Shown: positions 1-8,175, numbered from the stretch's first letter. The stretch is 29,196 nt of DNA from AP-15 sp035509615 (GCA_035509615.1 DATJLK010000099.1:1-29196); one strand, 5' to 3'. The notes: generated by a model not told the origin, from the letters alone. A program made the numbers and translations.

Positions 1-10
1 CACCATCCGG

Positions 11-736
11 TCAGATCAGGCCGAGGTCGCGCAGACTGACGTGGCGGTTGCGGCCGATAATCAGGTGATCGTGCAGGACGACGCCGAGCGGGGCGGCGGC
101 CTTTTTGATGTCCTGGGTCACGGCGATATCGGCCTTGGACGGGGTCGGGTCGCCCGACGGGTGATTGTGCACCAGGATAAGCGCCGAGGCTTCGAGTTCG
201 AGCGCACGCTTGACCACTTCGCGCGGGTAAACCGGGGTGTGGTCAACCGTGCCGCGCTGCTGGCGCTCGTGCCTGATCAGAACGTTCTTGCGATCGAGAA
301 ACAGGATGTGAAATTCCTCGACCTTGCCATGCGCGATCTGGGCGCTGCAATAATCGATGAGCTTGTCCCAGGAGCCGACAACCGGCCGCTCGTGCAATTC
401 GGCGCGCATCAGCCGCAACGCCGCCTCGCGCACCGATTTGATCGCGGCGACGCCGGCCAGCCCGAGCCCGGCGGCAAAAAGTGCATCGGGCTCGGCGCTC
501 ATCGCCGCGGCAAAGCCGCCGAAATGTTCGAGCAGTTCCTTGGCCACCGGCTTTACATCGCCGCGCGGATTGCTGGCGAACAGGATCACCTCGAGCAGTT
601 CGTAATCGGGCAGATTTTCGGTCCCGGCATCGATCAGCCGCTGGCGCAGCCGCTCGCGGTGCCCGAAATAATGCGGCGTTTCATTCGCCGCTTCGGCCAG
701 CTGTTTCGGCTTGCGGCGACGGGGCGTCGAGATCAT
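11..736 (-). CDS. radC: RadC family JAB/MPN-domain protein
   Basis: A 241-residue RadC family protein. Residues about 25-110 form the N-terminal helix-hairpin-helix-like region (the segment with PDYELLEVILF). The C-terminal half is the JAB1/MPN metalloprotease-like domain. Its JAMM signature is visible: a glutamate at 140/141, then H190-N-H192-P, S200 and D203. The family was named for a DNA repair phenotype that was later questioned; its biochemical role is unsettled, and links to recombination or natural transformation have been proposed. The length is normal for the family. The ATG overlaps the stop of a 52-codon ORF upstream by four bases (ATGA), and that ORF overlaps the ureohydrolase gene in the same way, so translation of the three is probably coupled. 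Confidence 0.93.
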   Translation of the reverse strand: MISTPRRRKPKQLAEAANETPHYFGHRERLRQRLIDAGTENLPDYELLEVILFASNPRGDVKPVAKELLEHFGGFAAAMSAEPDALFAAGLGLAGVAAIKSVREAALRLMRAELHERPVVGSWDKLIDYCSAQIAHGKVEEFHILFLDRKNVLIRHERQQRGTVDHTPVYPREVVKRALELEASALILVHNHPSGDPTPSKADIAVTQDIKKAAAPLGVVLHDHLIIGRNRHVSLRDLGLI

Positions 737-891
737 CGGGCGGGATCCGGGCGGCGATGGGTGCGCCGTCGCGCGAGGGCGGCGCCGGCCAGCCTCGGCT
801 CGTCGCCGTCAAAGGTGTCGATTGTCAGCGATGCGCGATGGCCGCCCTCTTTTCGGCCCTGATATTCGCCGCCGGAGAGATTTGTGCTCAT
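733..891 (-). CDS. Small 52-residue ORF coupled to ureohydrolase and radC
   Basis: A small ORF starting MSTNLSGGEYQGRKEGG and ending in an arginine-rich tail (RRRTHRRPDPAR). Its ATG overlaps the ureohydrolase stop codon by four bases (ATGA, 888-891) and its own TGA overlaps the radC start by four bases (733-736). That exact chaining at both ends is what supports it; I recognise no domain. It is hydrophilic, has no membrane segment, and its C-terminal half is strongly basic, which could suit nucleic-acid binding or simply reflect a coupling ORF that lets ribosomes reach radC. It could also be a chance open frame. Conservation of the peptide in related genomes would decide. Confidence 0.45.
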   Translation of the reverse strand: MSTNLSGGEYQGRKEGGHRASLTIDTFDGDEPRLAGAALARRRTHRRPDPAR

Positions 892-1856
892 GCGGTCGGC
901 ACCGGCTGATCCGCCCGCGGCTTTGAACGGCCGCGCTCCAACCCGGCGCAGGCGAGCTGCAGGCATTTGTGCATGACAGTGCCGGCGAGAAACGCGGTCA
1001 TCCCGGCGCTGTCATGCGGCGGGCTGACGGTGTTCACATCGAATGCGACAAAGTCCAATTCCGCGAGCCCGTCGAGGATCGCAAGCCCCTCTTTTGCGCT
1101 GAGCCCGCCCCAGCTCGGGGTACACACACCCGGCGCCACCGACGGATCGAAGACGTCCATGTCAAAGCACAGATAGACCGGCCGGCCAACAAGCCTCTTG
1201 CAGATATGGGCGAGCACCGCCGGGATCCCGAGGTTGTCGAGTTCGATCCCGGGGATCAGCTCATAGCCCCAATTGCGCGTGTATTCGAAGAGGCCCGGGC
1301 TCGCCACCGCACCGCGCGCGCCGAGATGGATCGAGTTGCGCGGGTCGACCACCGCTTCCTCGGCGGCGCGAGTAAAGGTTGTAGCGTTGGTGAACCTGCT
1401 CTCGCCGTCATCGGGGTAGGTGTCGGTATGAGCGTCGATATGCAGTACGACAAGATCGGGATGGCGGCGGTGCAACGCCCGCAATTGCGGCAACGTCACG
1501 GCGCCGTCGCCGCCCATCGTCACCGGCACCGCCCCGGCCCCGACAATCTCCGCCACCGCCGCTTCGATGTTTTCGAACGCCTCGGCGACATAGCCGGAGC
1601 GCAGCCGGACATTGCCGTAGTCGACCAGATTAAGGCGCGCCACCGGGTCGGAATCGCGCAGCGGCGGCTCATAGCGCCGCACCAGCCCGGAATGCTCGCG
1701 GATCGAGTTGGGCCCGAGCCGGGAGCCGATGCGCGTGGGGTGAAAGCCGCAATCAAACGGGATGCCGAGCACTGCCGCCTTGCTCGCGGACAGATCACGC
1801 GAGGCGGGGATACCCATAAAGGTCCCGACCGCCTCTACTGCCGCGTCAGCGCTCAT
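888..1856 (-). CDS. Ureohydrolase (agmatinase/arginase family)
   Basis: A 322-residue ureohydrolase-fold protein, family of enzymes that hydrolyse guanidino compounds (agmatine, arginine, guanidinobutyrate and others) to urea and an amine. The second metal motif (HIDAHTDT, residues 139-146, ligands D141, H143, D145) and the third (FDMDVFDP, ligands D232 and D234) are intact. The first motif, usually GGDHS with a metal-binding His, reads GGDG at 115-118, so one canonical Mn ligand is missing. Substrate is therefore uncertain, and a single-metal or altered enzyme is possible. The frame extends upstream to 2072 and another ATG lies at 1955, but the start at 1856 gives the family's usual length and leaves about 120 bp before the divergent gene. 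The stop overlaps the next small ORF (ATGA). Confidence 0.85.
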   Translation of the reverse strand: MSADAAVEAVGTFMGIPASRDLSASKAAVLGIPFDCGFHPTRIGSRLGPNSIREHSGLVRRYEPPLRDSDPVARLNLVDYGNVRLRSGYVAEAFENIEAAVAEIVGAGAVPVTMGGDGAVTLPQLRALHRRHPDLVVLHIDAHTDTYPDDGESRFTNATTFTRAAEEAVVDPRNSIHLGARGAVASPGLFEYTRNWGYELIPGIELDNLGIPAVLAHICKRLVGRPVYLCFDMDVFDPSVAPGVCTPSWGGLSAKEGLAILDGLAELDFVAFDVNTVSPPHDSAGMTAFLAGTVMHKCLQLACAGLERGRSKPRADQPVPTA

Positions 1857-1976
1857 CTGCAGCCCCGCCGTGGTTAAGCGTTGTTTGATACTCGCCCCCG
1901 CCGCCAATGCCAATGGCGATAGCGCTTTTGTTCGCGTTGCCGCATAGTGGAGCATCACATTTCGGAGAAACGGCGG

Positions 1977-2588
1977 GTGGATACGATCGAAAACCCACAA
2001 CAACTCCGCCAGCTCTATGGCGAACCCGGCGAGCGCGCGGTCAAAAAACAACTGACGCGGTTCGATCGCCATTGCCGCAACTTCATCGCGCTGTCGCCGT
2101 TTCTGGTGATCGCGTCATCGGATCCATCGGGGCGCTGCGACGCCTCGCCCAAGGGCGATGCGCCCGGCTTTGTACAGGTCGTCGACGACACCACCCTGTT
2201 GATCCCCGACCGGCTCGGCAACAACCGGGTCGATACTCTCGGCAATCTGCTCAGCTCGCCTGGAATCGGCCTGATCTTTTTCGTGCCCGGGCTTAACGAG
2301 ACCTTGCGGGTAAACGGCCGGGCGCAGGTCACGACCGATCCCGAACTTCTCGAGCCGCTAGCCGTCAACGGCAAGCGGCCGCGCAGCGGCATCGTCGTCG
2401 CCGCCGAGGAGATCTATTTCCATTGCGGCAAGGCGCTGATCCGCTCCGATTTATGGAACTCAAAGAAACAGATCGAGCGCGCCGCTTTCCCGTCACTGGG
2501 CCGTATCATCGCCGAGCAGGTGGGCGGCATCGACCCCGACGAAGCCGAGCGCCAAACCACCGAAAGCTATCGCACCCGCCTCTATTGA
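1977..2588 (+). CDS. Pyridoxamine 5'-phosphate oxidase-like FMN-binding protein
   Basis: About 203 residues with the split-barrel flavin-binding fold of the pyridoxamine-phosphate-oxidase superfamily, most like the subgroup named after Deinococcus DR2398. Recognisable segments are the strand with SDPSGRCDASPKGD, the LIPDRLGNNRVDTLGNLL stretch, and LRVNGRAQVTTDP. Family members bind FMN, heme or F420 and mostly act as oxidoreductases of unknown substrate, so true PNPOx activity in vitamin B6 synthesis is not implied. The start chosen is the GTG at 1977, which has a GGAG at 1964-1967 nine bases upstream; an alternative GTG at 1947 has no clear ribosome site. It is divergent from the ureohydrolase gene, with which it may share a promoter region. 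Confidence 0.85.
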   Translation: MDTIENPQQLRQLYGEPGERAVKKQLTRFDRHCRNFIALSPFLVIASSDPSGRCDASPKGDAPGFVQVVDDTTLLIPDRLGNNRVDTLGNLLSSPGIGLIFFVPGLNETLRVNGRAQVTTDPELLEPLAVNGKRPRSGIVVAAEEIYFHCGKALIRSDLWNSKKQIERAAFPSLGRIIAEQVGGIDPDEAERQTTESYRTRLY

Positions 2589-2874
2589 ACCCGCTAGTGT
2601 CCTGAACCAGCCGTTCGCCAGAATTATTTGCTTGTCGCGATTCCAACCGGCGACTGCAGTGGGGCCGATCTGCCCGCCCTCAAGCCAGGGACAAGCTCTG
2701 GTAGAAAATTCACCCTCAGACCGCTTTCGGGGCAAACCGCCAAGCCGGTCCTCGGAGCGCTCAAAGCAGATCCACGCGCCGGCGGATCGGTATCATATGC
2801 GCCGGTACCCGTGATGGTCGCGTAAATTTCTCGATCGGATCGCAAGGGCGCCAAGATTGGGGAGGCGAGCAAAG
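2589..2874. other. Intergenic region, no gene seen
   Basis: These 286 bases separate the PPOX-like gene from the RibD_C gene. A 65-codon frame exists on the plus strand (2628-2825, TTG start), but it has no ribosome site and resembles nothing I know. The ribosome site of the downstream gene (GGAGG, 2861-2865) lies at the right end. Confidence 0.5.
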
Positions 2875-3606
2875 ATGAAGCCTTATGTGATCTGCCACAT
2901 GAATGCGAGCATCGACGGCCGTATTCTCAGCAGCAGGTGGCAACCCGCCGAAAACCGGATGGCGGGGCTGTTCGAGCGTCTGCACCAGCAGCTCGGCGGC
3001 GGCTCGTGGCTCATCGGCCGCGTCACCGGCGGCGAATACGCCAGGGGCGAGGCCTATCCCGACCACACCGACCAGACTTATCCGCGCGAACCTTGGTTCG
3101 CCCGGCGGTTCGCCGCATCAGGGTCCGGGTCGGCCGGGTCCGCCGATGATGTCGCTTACGGCATCGCCCTCGACGCTCAGGGTAAGATTGCCTGGGGACG
3201 ATCCGATATCGGCGGCGACCCGATCGTCGTAGCGCTGACCGAGCAGGTCTCCGACGCGCATTTGGCGGGTCTCCGTCGGGATCGTGTTTCCTACATCTTC
3301 GCCGGCAAGCAGCGGCTCGATCTACGGTTGGCGCTGGAGATCCTGAACCGCGAGCTTGGACTCGAACGCCTGCTGCTCGAAGGTGGCGGCAGGTCGAACG
3401 GGTCGTTTCTGCGCGCCGGCTTGATCGACGAGATCAGCTTGGCGATCTGCCCCGCCGTCGATGGTGCACAGGGCGCGCCGAGCATCTTCGACTCGAACGA
3501 GGAGGATGCCGGAATCGCCGCGCCGATCCGATCGATGACGCTGGCGAGCACCGAGGTGCTGGAGGGCGGCGTGGTCTGGCTCCGCTATCGGCTACAAAAC
3601 CGATGA
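2875..3606 (+). CDS. RibD C-terminal (dihydrofolate-reductase-fold) reductase
   Basis: A 243-residue protein with the RibD C-terminal reductase domain alone, without the deaminase half of bifunctional RibD. Visible hallmarks are the N-terminal strand and loop with CHMNASIDGRI and the nucleotide-binding segment LLLEGGGRSNGSFLRAGLID at about residues 167-190, typical of NADPH-dependent reductases of this fold. In riboflavin synthesis the domain reduces the ribosyl side chain of the pyrimidine intermediate, but stand-alone members often have other or unknown substrates, and no rib genes are nearby. The ATG at 2875 follows a GGAGG at 2861-2865 with nine bases of spacing. The gene seems to be a single transcription unit. 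Confidence 0.83.
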   Translation: MKPYVICHMNASIDGRILSSRWQPAENRMAGLFERLHQQLGGGSWLIGRVTGGEYARGEAYPDHTDQTYPREPWFARRFAASGSGSAGSADDVAYGIALDAQGKIAWGRSDIGGDPIVVALTEQVSDAHLAGLRRDRVSYIFAGKQRLDLRLALEILNRELGLERLLLEGGGRSNGSFLRAGLIDEISLAICPAVDGAQGAPSIFDSNEEDAGIAAPIRSMTLASTEVLEGGVVWLRYRLQNR

Positions 3607-3884
3607 TGAGCGGCAGCGCAGGCGGGCGGTTGCTGCGCCCCACCAGGGTGCGCCCCGGCAGGGTTTGCACGCGGGGTTGGTACGGCAGGTGATGACCGCT
3701 AAAAGCTAGGTTTTCCGCCTCTCCATCGCCGACCGCCCCCACCTGTGACAGCTGGGCGCTGGGCACTTTGCCGGTTTGGTGGTCGGACCCAGCCCGCGCA
3801 CTCGACCACGCCAAGCCGAGGGCGGGCGCGGCGAAAAAGCAATCCACCGCGTCGACCGAGAGTGGAAGCGGTTCGGATTCCCCG
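3607..3884. other. Intergenic region between convergent genes
   Basis: These 278 GC-rich bases lie between the 3' ends of the RibD_C gene and bfr. Frames cross it on both strands, but none has a ribosome site or a recognisable product. I see no clear intrinsic terminator. Confidence 0.5.
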
Positions 3885-4361
3885 CTATTCAGCCGGTCCC
3901 GACTGCAGTTGGATATAGTTTTCGAGCCCGATTTTTGGAATCAGATCGAGTTGCGTCTCGATGAAATCGACATGGTGCTCTTCGGCTTCAAGGATATCAC
4001 TGAACAGATCGCGGGTCACAAAATCGCGTACGTTTTCGCAATAAGCGATACCCTCGCGCAGGGCAGGCATCGCGTGCTGTTCGAGTTGCAGATCGCATTC
4101 GAGGATTTCGCGTACATTCTCGCCGATCAGCAATTTATCGAGATCCTGCAGATTGGGCAGCCCGTCGAGAAACAGGATCCGTTCGATCAGCCGGTCGGCG
4201 TGCTTCATCTCGTCGATCGACTCGGAGTACTCGTATTTGCCAAGCTTGGTGACGCCCCAGTGGCGCAACATGCGGGCATGCAGAAAATATTGATTGATCG
4301 CGGTCAGTTCGTTCTTAAGCACCGCATTCAAATGACGCAGAACCGTTGCATCGCCGCGCAT
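3885..4361 (-). CDS. bfr: Bacterioferritin
   Basis: A 158-residue bacterioferritin, full length and collinear with the E. coli protein. Twenty-four subunits form a cage that oxidises Fe(II) and stores it as a ferric mineral in the cytoplasm. All dinuclear ferroxidase ligands are present: E18, E51, H54, E94, E127 and H130. M52, which ligates the inter-subunit heme, is present in the motif DEMKHAD. The ATG at 4361 follows a GGAGG with six bases of spacing. The gene lies directly downstream of bfd on the same strand (80 bp), so the two are probably cotranscribed and share the iron-responsive control suggested by the site upstream of bfd. Confidence 0.97.
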   Translation of the reverse strand: MRGDATVLRHLNAVLKNELTAINQYFLHARMLRHWGVTKLGKYEYSESIDEMKHADRLIERILFLDGLPNLQDLDKLLIGENVREILECDLQLEQHAMPALREGIAYCENVRDFVTRDLFSDILEAEEHHVDFIETQLDLIPKIGLENYIQLQSGPAE

Positions 4362-4440
4362 TCTTCACCTCCCGCAGGATCGCCCGGAAGTTATGTTGCA
4401 AGGAGATGACGCGTTCGCAAGGATGAGAGGCCGGGTTTGT

Positions 4441-4641
4441 TCAGCCCGTGGCGGCCGGCATCGGTTCCGGTGGCCGGATCTCGGCCACTTGGCGCAGCAA
4501 TTGGCGAACCAGCGGTACGCACTTGCCGCATTTCGGTTTTGTGCCGAGCGACCGGTAGATCATCGATACCGTACTGCATTCGCATGCTGTCTGGGCGCGA
4601 ATGTCGCGATCGGTGATCGCATTGCAGAGACACACGTACAC
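4441..4641 (-). CDS. bfd: Bacterioferritin-associated ferredoxin
   Basis: A 66-residue [2Fe-2S] protein. Cluster ligands are C4 and C6 (MYVCLCNAITD) and C38 and C41 (KPKCGKC), the standard Bfd pattern. Bfd docks on bacterioferritin and passes electrons through the heme to reduce and release stored iron. Translation starts at a GTG preceded by AGGGG (about 4649-4653). It is followed by bfr, which fits a bfd-bfr operon. The C-terminal proline-rich tail (RPPEPMPAATG) is longer than the core family needs and is probably flexible. Confidence 0.95.
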   Translation of the reverse strand: MYVCLCNAITDRDIRAQTACECSTVSMIYRSLGTKPKCGKCVPLVRQLLRQVAEIRPPEPMPAATG

Positions 4642-4671
4642 CGGCCGCCCCTATGTAGATCACTCATCGTG

Positions 4672-4704
4672 ATTTAACAGAGTTGCGATCAATTCTCAAT
4701 TGCA
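4672..4704 (-). promoter_or_regulatory. Candidate bfd promoter with Fur-type operator
   Basis: Upstream of bfd, an imperfect 21-bp palindrome spans 4684-4704 (on the minus strand TGCAATTGAGAATTGATCGCA; outer TGC/GCA arms match). It overlaps a possible -35 element, TTGAGA (4694-4699), which is 16 bp from TTAAAT (4672-4677). The sequence resembles Fur-family operators, and its place fits iron control of bfd-bfr. The identification is by eye only; Irr or another regulator is possible. Confidence 0.35.
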
Positions 4705-4893
4705 CGACATGCATGGCTGCTCCGCGCGTGTGCATAATCGGCGACGCCAATCGTCCGCAGAATATTGGCCGGATCGTGTATGCAGCGATAGCCAGAGGCG
4801 GCGAGCGCAGGGAAACCACCGGAACCGCCCGATTGACCTGAGGCAGAGGGTAGCACCAGACTGGAGCTGTTGTCGCGGGAAAGGGAGAGATGC

Positions 4894-5784
4894 ATGAACC
4901 TCGAATTGCGCCAGCTTCACCCAGTATTCGCCGCCGAGGCGACGGGTACCGACCTGTCCGGACCGCTCGACGCGGCGATGGTCGAGGCGATCTGGCGGGC
5001 GATCGACGAATATGCGGTCGTGGTGTTTCGCGACCAGCGGCTCGACGATACCCAGCTGCGCGACTTTGCGGCGTTGTTCGGGCCGCTCGAAATCGGGCGC
5101 GCGGCAGCGACAGCCAAAAGGCGGCGGCTCCAGCACCCGGAGATCGGCGACATCTCCAATCTCGATGAAGACGGCAAACTGCGTGATCCCTATGACCGCC
5201 GCCGGCTTGACATGCTCGGCAACCGGCTGTGGCACACCGACGCCTCCTATATGCCGGTGCCGGTCGTGCTTGGCATGCTGCACGCGGTGGCGGTGCCGCC
5301 GGCGAGCGGGTTGGGTGGCGGCGAGACCGAATTTGCCGATATGCGCGCCGCTTATGACGCGCTCCCTGCGGCTATGCAAGCCACGATCGAGCCGCTGATC
5401 GCCGAGCACGACATCTTCTGGTCGCGCGGGCAGATCGGCTTTACCGAATTCGGCCCGGGCGAGCGCGAGAAATATCCGCCGTCGCGGCAGCGTCTGGTGC
5501 GGCGCCATGCGGGCTCGGGCCGTAAGACGGTTTACCTGTCGGCGCACGCCTCGCACATCGTCGGCTGGCCGGTGGCCGACGGGCGCATCCTGCTCTACGA
5601 CCTCAACCTCTTCGCCACCCGGCCGGAATTTGTCTACAGCCACAGCTGGCGGGTCGGCGACCTGGTGATCTGGGACAATCGCTGCACGATGCATCGCGGC
5701 CGGCCACACGATGAGACCCGACCGCGCGATCTCCGCCGTGCGACGACCTTGGATGTCGGCTCCACTCTCGAAGAGGCGGCCTGA
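4894..5784 (+). CDS. TfdA/TauD family 2-oxoglutarate-dependent dioxygenase
   Basis: A 296-residue Fe(II)/2-oxoglutarate dioxygenase. The facial triad is visible: H114 and D116 in LWHTDASY, and H267 in CTMHRGR. Arginines near 278-282 can bind the 2-oxoglutarate carboxylate. The segments GGETEFADMRAAYDALP and the HTD context resemble the TfdA branch (2,4-dichlorophenoxyacetate dioxygenase and aryloxyalkanoate relatives) more than TauD proper, but the true substrate cannot be read from the sequence and many homologues do not act on herbicides. The ATG at 4894 has GGGAG at 4883-4887; an upstream TTG at 4870 in frame lacks support. It is a single gene with no sulfonate transporter nearby. Confidence 0.88.
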   Translation: MNLELRQLHPVFAAEATGTDLSGPLDAAMVEAIWRAIDEYAVVVFRDQRLDDTQLRDFAALFGPLEIGRAAATAKRRRLQHPEIGDISNLDEDGKLRDPYDRRRLDMLGNRLWHTDASYMPVPVVLGMLHAVAVPPASGLGGGETEFADMRAAYDALPAAMQATIEPLIAEHDIFWSRGQIGFTEFGPGEREKYPPSRQRLVRRHAGSGRKTVYLSAHASHIVGWPVADGRILLYDLNLFATRPEFVYSHSWRVGDLVIWDNRCTMHRGRPHDETRPRDLRRATTLDVGSTLEEAA

Positions 5785-5901
5785 CTCCCCGCCAACGCTC
5801 CGCAGCCCGGCCAGCCGCCGATCTGCGGAGGCGCTCGGCCCGCGGCGTCGCGCTAAGGACGGCGCCGGGAAGCGCCGCCGAATGTGCTTTCGCCGTCGGA
5901 A

Positions 5902-6489
5902 TTACACCGGGCGGCGGCGGCGACGGAAGAAGCCGAAGCCGGCGAGCGCCGTGCCAAAGAGCGCGAGGCTGGCCGGCTCCGGTACGGTCACCGCCTGAAA
6001 ACCCAGCGAAGTGATGGTGTCGAACGAAAGATCGCCGAGATTGGTCGCATATGTCGCCGGTGCGACAGAGAGGCCGCCGCTCGTAAACGGCAACGCGGTG
6101 GCGAGATCATATGTCTCGAACACCGGGTTCGTCAGCGATTCGTCGGCGACTTCAACCGGCGACAACGATACCAGTTGTGCGAACCCCACGTAACCGGGAG
6201 CAGCGGTATTATCTAAGGTTTCATTGGATACGCCAGTCAACGTCGCCGTTAGTGCGCCGGAAACGAAAGTGGCGGTGCTGGAGACATTCGCGTATTCGCC
6301 CCCGCCGAAGGTAATATTCGTCGTGTCAGCAACCTCCGTCACGGTGAAGCTGCCGCTGAACGGGGTACCGTTTAGGGTGCCGGTACCCATCCCGGTGAAG
6401 ATGTAATCGATCGGTGATGCCTTGGCGCCGGCGCCGAGCAGCAACGCTGTGCAGCCCGCGAGCAATCCGATCCGCAGTGATAACGTCAC
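5902..6489 (-). CDS. PEP-CTERM sorting-domain secreted protein
   Basis: A 195-residue exported protein. It starts at GTG 6489 behind AAGGAGAG; an in-frame ATG 24 codons upstream would put an arginine-rich stretch before the signal peptide. Residues 1-24 are a signal peptide (SLRIGLLAGCTALLLGAGAKA). The middle is threonine-, serine- and glycine-rich, low in charge and beta-prone. The C-terminus, from residue 169, is a classic PEP-CTERM signal: VPEP, a hydrophobic helix, then an arginine cluster. Such proteins are cut and anchored by exosortase and usually accompany exopolysaccharide genes, none of which are in this window. The function of the mature domain is unknown. Confidence 0.87.
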   Translation of the reverse strand: MTLSLRIGLLAGCTALLLGAGAKASPIDYIFTGMGTGTLNGTPFSGSFTVTEVADTTNITFGGGEYANVSSTATFVSGALTATLTGVSNETLDNTAAPGYVGFAQLVSLSPVEVADESLTNPVFETYDLATALPFTSGGLSVAPATYATNLGDLSFDTITSLGFQAVTVPEPASLALFGTALAGFGFFRRRRRPV

Positions 6490-6960
6490 TCTTCTCTCCT
6501 TGCGATGCCGCCGTCTCGACACGAGGCACGCGAGCCGGCGATTTGCTCCCGATTGGGGCAAATCTCATGCCATGGGCGTAACCCGCAGGTTTCACGTTAC
6601 TTTCCATTGCAGTGTAGCTTTTCTCCGAACCCGAATGTAAAGGGAGCCGACACCTTGTTCAGAAGCATGCACCACCGGCGAGCAGCCTCGCCAAATCACG
6701 TCGCCAAACGAAGCATGTAATTTCGACAAGATACCGAAGATGTCCGTTTTATAATATTGCTCCGGTAACAGGATCGGACAGCGGAAACCAGCAATAGAAA
6801 AGCCGGCGACCGCTGTAAGAAATTCCGACATAGCACCGCCGTCCGGAGCCGAGATCCAGCCGATTATCATCGCCGAGCTTCGCTCCACGATTTTGCCGAG
6901 AATTTAACCGCTTCGTGTCGCCGCGTCTCGCCCCGCTATCCGCAACGCGCGATCATATCC
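6490..6960. other. AT-richer intergenic region
   Basis: These 471 bases upstream of the PEP-CTERM gene are visibly lower in GC than the flanking genes. A 98-codon minus-strand frame (6592-6888) crosses it, but its codon third positions are mixed rather than GC-rich and it matches no family I know. The region probably holds the PEP-CTERM promoter; I cannot identify the elements with confidence. Confidence 0.5.
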
Positions 6961-8175
6961 TTACCGCGTCACGGGGCCGGTGATCGCGCCATAGACCAGC
7001 TGGCGTGACAGATAGCGGTAATGGAGGCGGCGGTCGGGGGCCTGGGAGAGGAAGATCGCAACCAGATCCTCAGCCGGATCGATCCAGAAATAGGTGCCGG
7101 TCACTCCGCCCCAGAAATATTCGCCGACCGAGCCCGGCACCGGCGACATTCCGGGCTGGGTGCGCACGCAAAAGCCGAGACCAAAGCCGTATCCCATCTC
7201 CGGCACCGGGGCCAAGGCGCCGAACCGCTCGCGCGCGGTGTCGCCATAGCTGCAACCCGGCGGCAGATGGTTGGCGGTCATGTGGCGGACCGTCTTGGGC
7301 GCCAACAGGCGGGTGCCGTCGAGTTCACCGCCATTGAGCAGCATCTGGCAGAACCGCAGATAATCCGCGGCGGTCGAGACCAGCCCGCCGCCACCCGAGG
7401 CCCAGCGATGCGGCCGGCCGACATTGCGCATCGGCGGGCGAACGCCGCTCGCTGCCTCGGTCTGCGGCTCGGCGATGCGGGCGGCCTTGATGTCGATCGC
7501 TTCAAAGGCGGTATCGGTCATGCCGAGCGGACCGGTAATGCGCGCCGCAAAAAAATCGGCGAGGCTCTGCCCCGAGACGATTTCGACGACGCGGCCCAGC
7601 ACATCGGTCGACATGCTGTATTCCCAGGTGGTCCCGGGCTCGAACATCAACGGCAGACGAGCGAGCTTGCCGACGAGATCGGCGTTGGTCTGGGTCTCGT
7701 TCATCAGATCGGCGTCGCGCCACAGCATCTGCACCGCCGAGTCGCCAAACCCGGCATAAGTCAAACCCGAGGTGTGGCGCATCAAATCCTGGACCGTCAT
7801 CACCCGCCGCGCCCGCACGCGCTCGACGCCGACCGTGCGCTCTCTGAATTCGGGGAGGTATTCGGCGACCGGTGACGAAATCTGCAATGCGCCCTCTTCG
7901 GCCAGCATCATCGCCGCGACCGAGGTGACGGGCTTGGTCATCGAGGCGATGCGAAAGATCGCATCGAGCGGCATCGGCGCCCCGGCCTCGCGATCGCGAA
8001 ACCCGATCGCCTCGGCAAAACCGATCCGTCCGCCGCGGGCGATCAGCATCACCGCACCGGGGATCAGCCGGCGCTCGACGTCATGCCGCAAGGTCTTGCC
8101 AATCCGTTGCAGCCGCTCGGCCGACAGACCGACTTCCGCCGGGCGCCCGGCCATCGGCAACCCTAAACCGCTCAT
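6961..8175 (-). CDS. Beta-lactamase-fold serine hydrolase (family VIII esterase-like)
   Basis: A 404-residue member of the class C beta-lactamase/penicillin-binding-protein-like superfamily. The nucleophile motif S78-M-T-K81 and the tyrosine motif at Y185-S186 (WEYSMSTD) are present. A WGG motif at 355-357 replaces the lactamase KTG, as in family VIII carboxylesterases (EstB type). It has no convincing signal peptide, which suggests a cytoplasmic esterase rather than a periplasmic beta-lactamase; antibiotic resistance is not implied. The ATG at 8175 follows GGAGG with six bases of spacing. It is the only gene in its unit. Confidence 0.88.
   Translation of the reverse strand: MSGLGLPMAGRPAEVGLSAERLQRIGKTLRHDVERRLIPGAVMLIARGGRIGFAEAIGFRDREAGAPMPLDAIFRIASMTKPVTSVAAMMLAEEGALQISSPVAEYLPEFRERTVGVERVRARRVMTVQDLMRHTSGLTYAGFGDSAVQMLWRDADLMNETQTNADLVGKLARLPLMFEPGTTWEYSMSTDVLGRVVEIVSGQSLADFFAARITGPLGMTDTAFEAIDIKAARIAEPQTEAASGVRPPMRNVGRPHRWASGGGGLVSTAADYLRFCQMLLNGGELDGTRLLAPKTVRHMTANHLPPGCSYGDTARERFGALAPVPEMGYGFGLGFCVRTQPGMSPVPGSVGEYFWGGVTGTYFWIDPAEDLVAIFLSQAPDRRLHYRYLSRQLVYGAITGPVTR

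Noticed and set aside
41..862. Plus-strand frame opposite radC
   Set aside because: Antisense to a recognised gene with intact JAMM residues; no own family.
2628..2825. 65-codon frame after the PPOX-like gene
   Set aside because: TTG start, no ribosome site and no recognisable product.
4696..5709. Minus-strand frame of 337 codons opposite the dioxygenase
   Set aside because: Arginine/histidine-rich shadow translation, no ribosome site or family.
6592..6888. 98-codon minus-strand frame in the AT-richer gap
   Set aside because: Third codon positions are not GC-biased like the real genes, and no family or ribosome site is apparent. A foreign or orphan small gene is not excluded.
6961..8175. 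Antibiotic-resistance beta-lactamase
   Set aside because: The WGG motif in place of KTG and the lack of a signal peptide fit family VIII esterases better.
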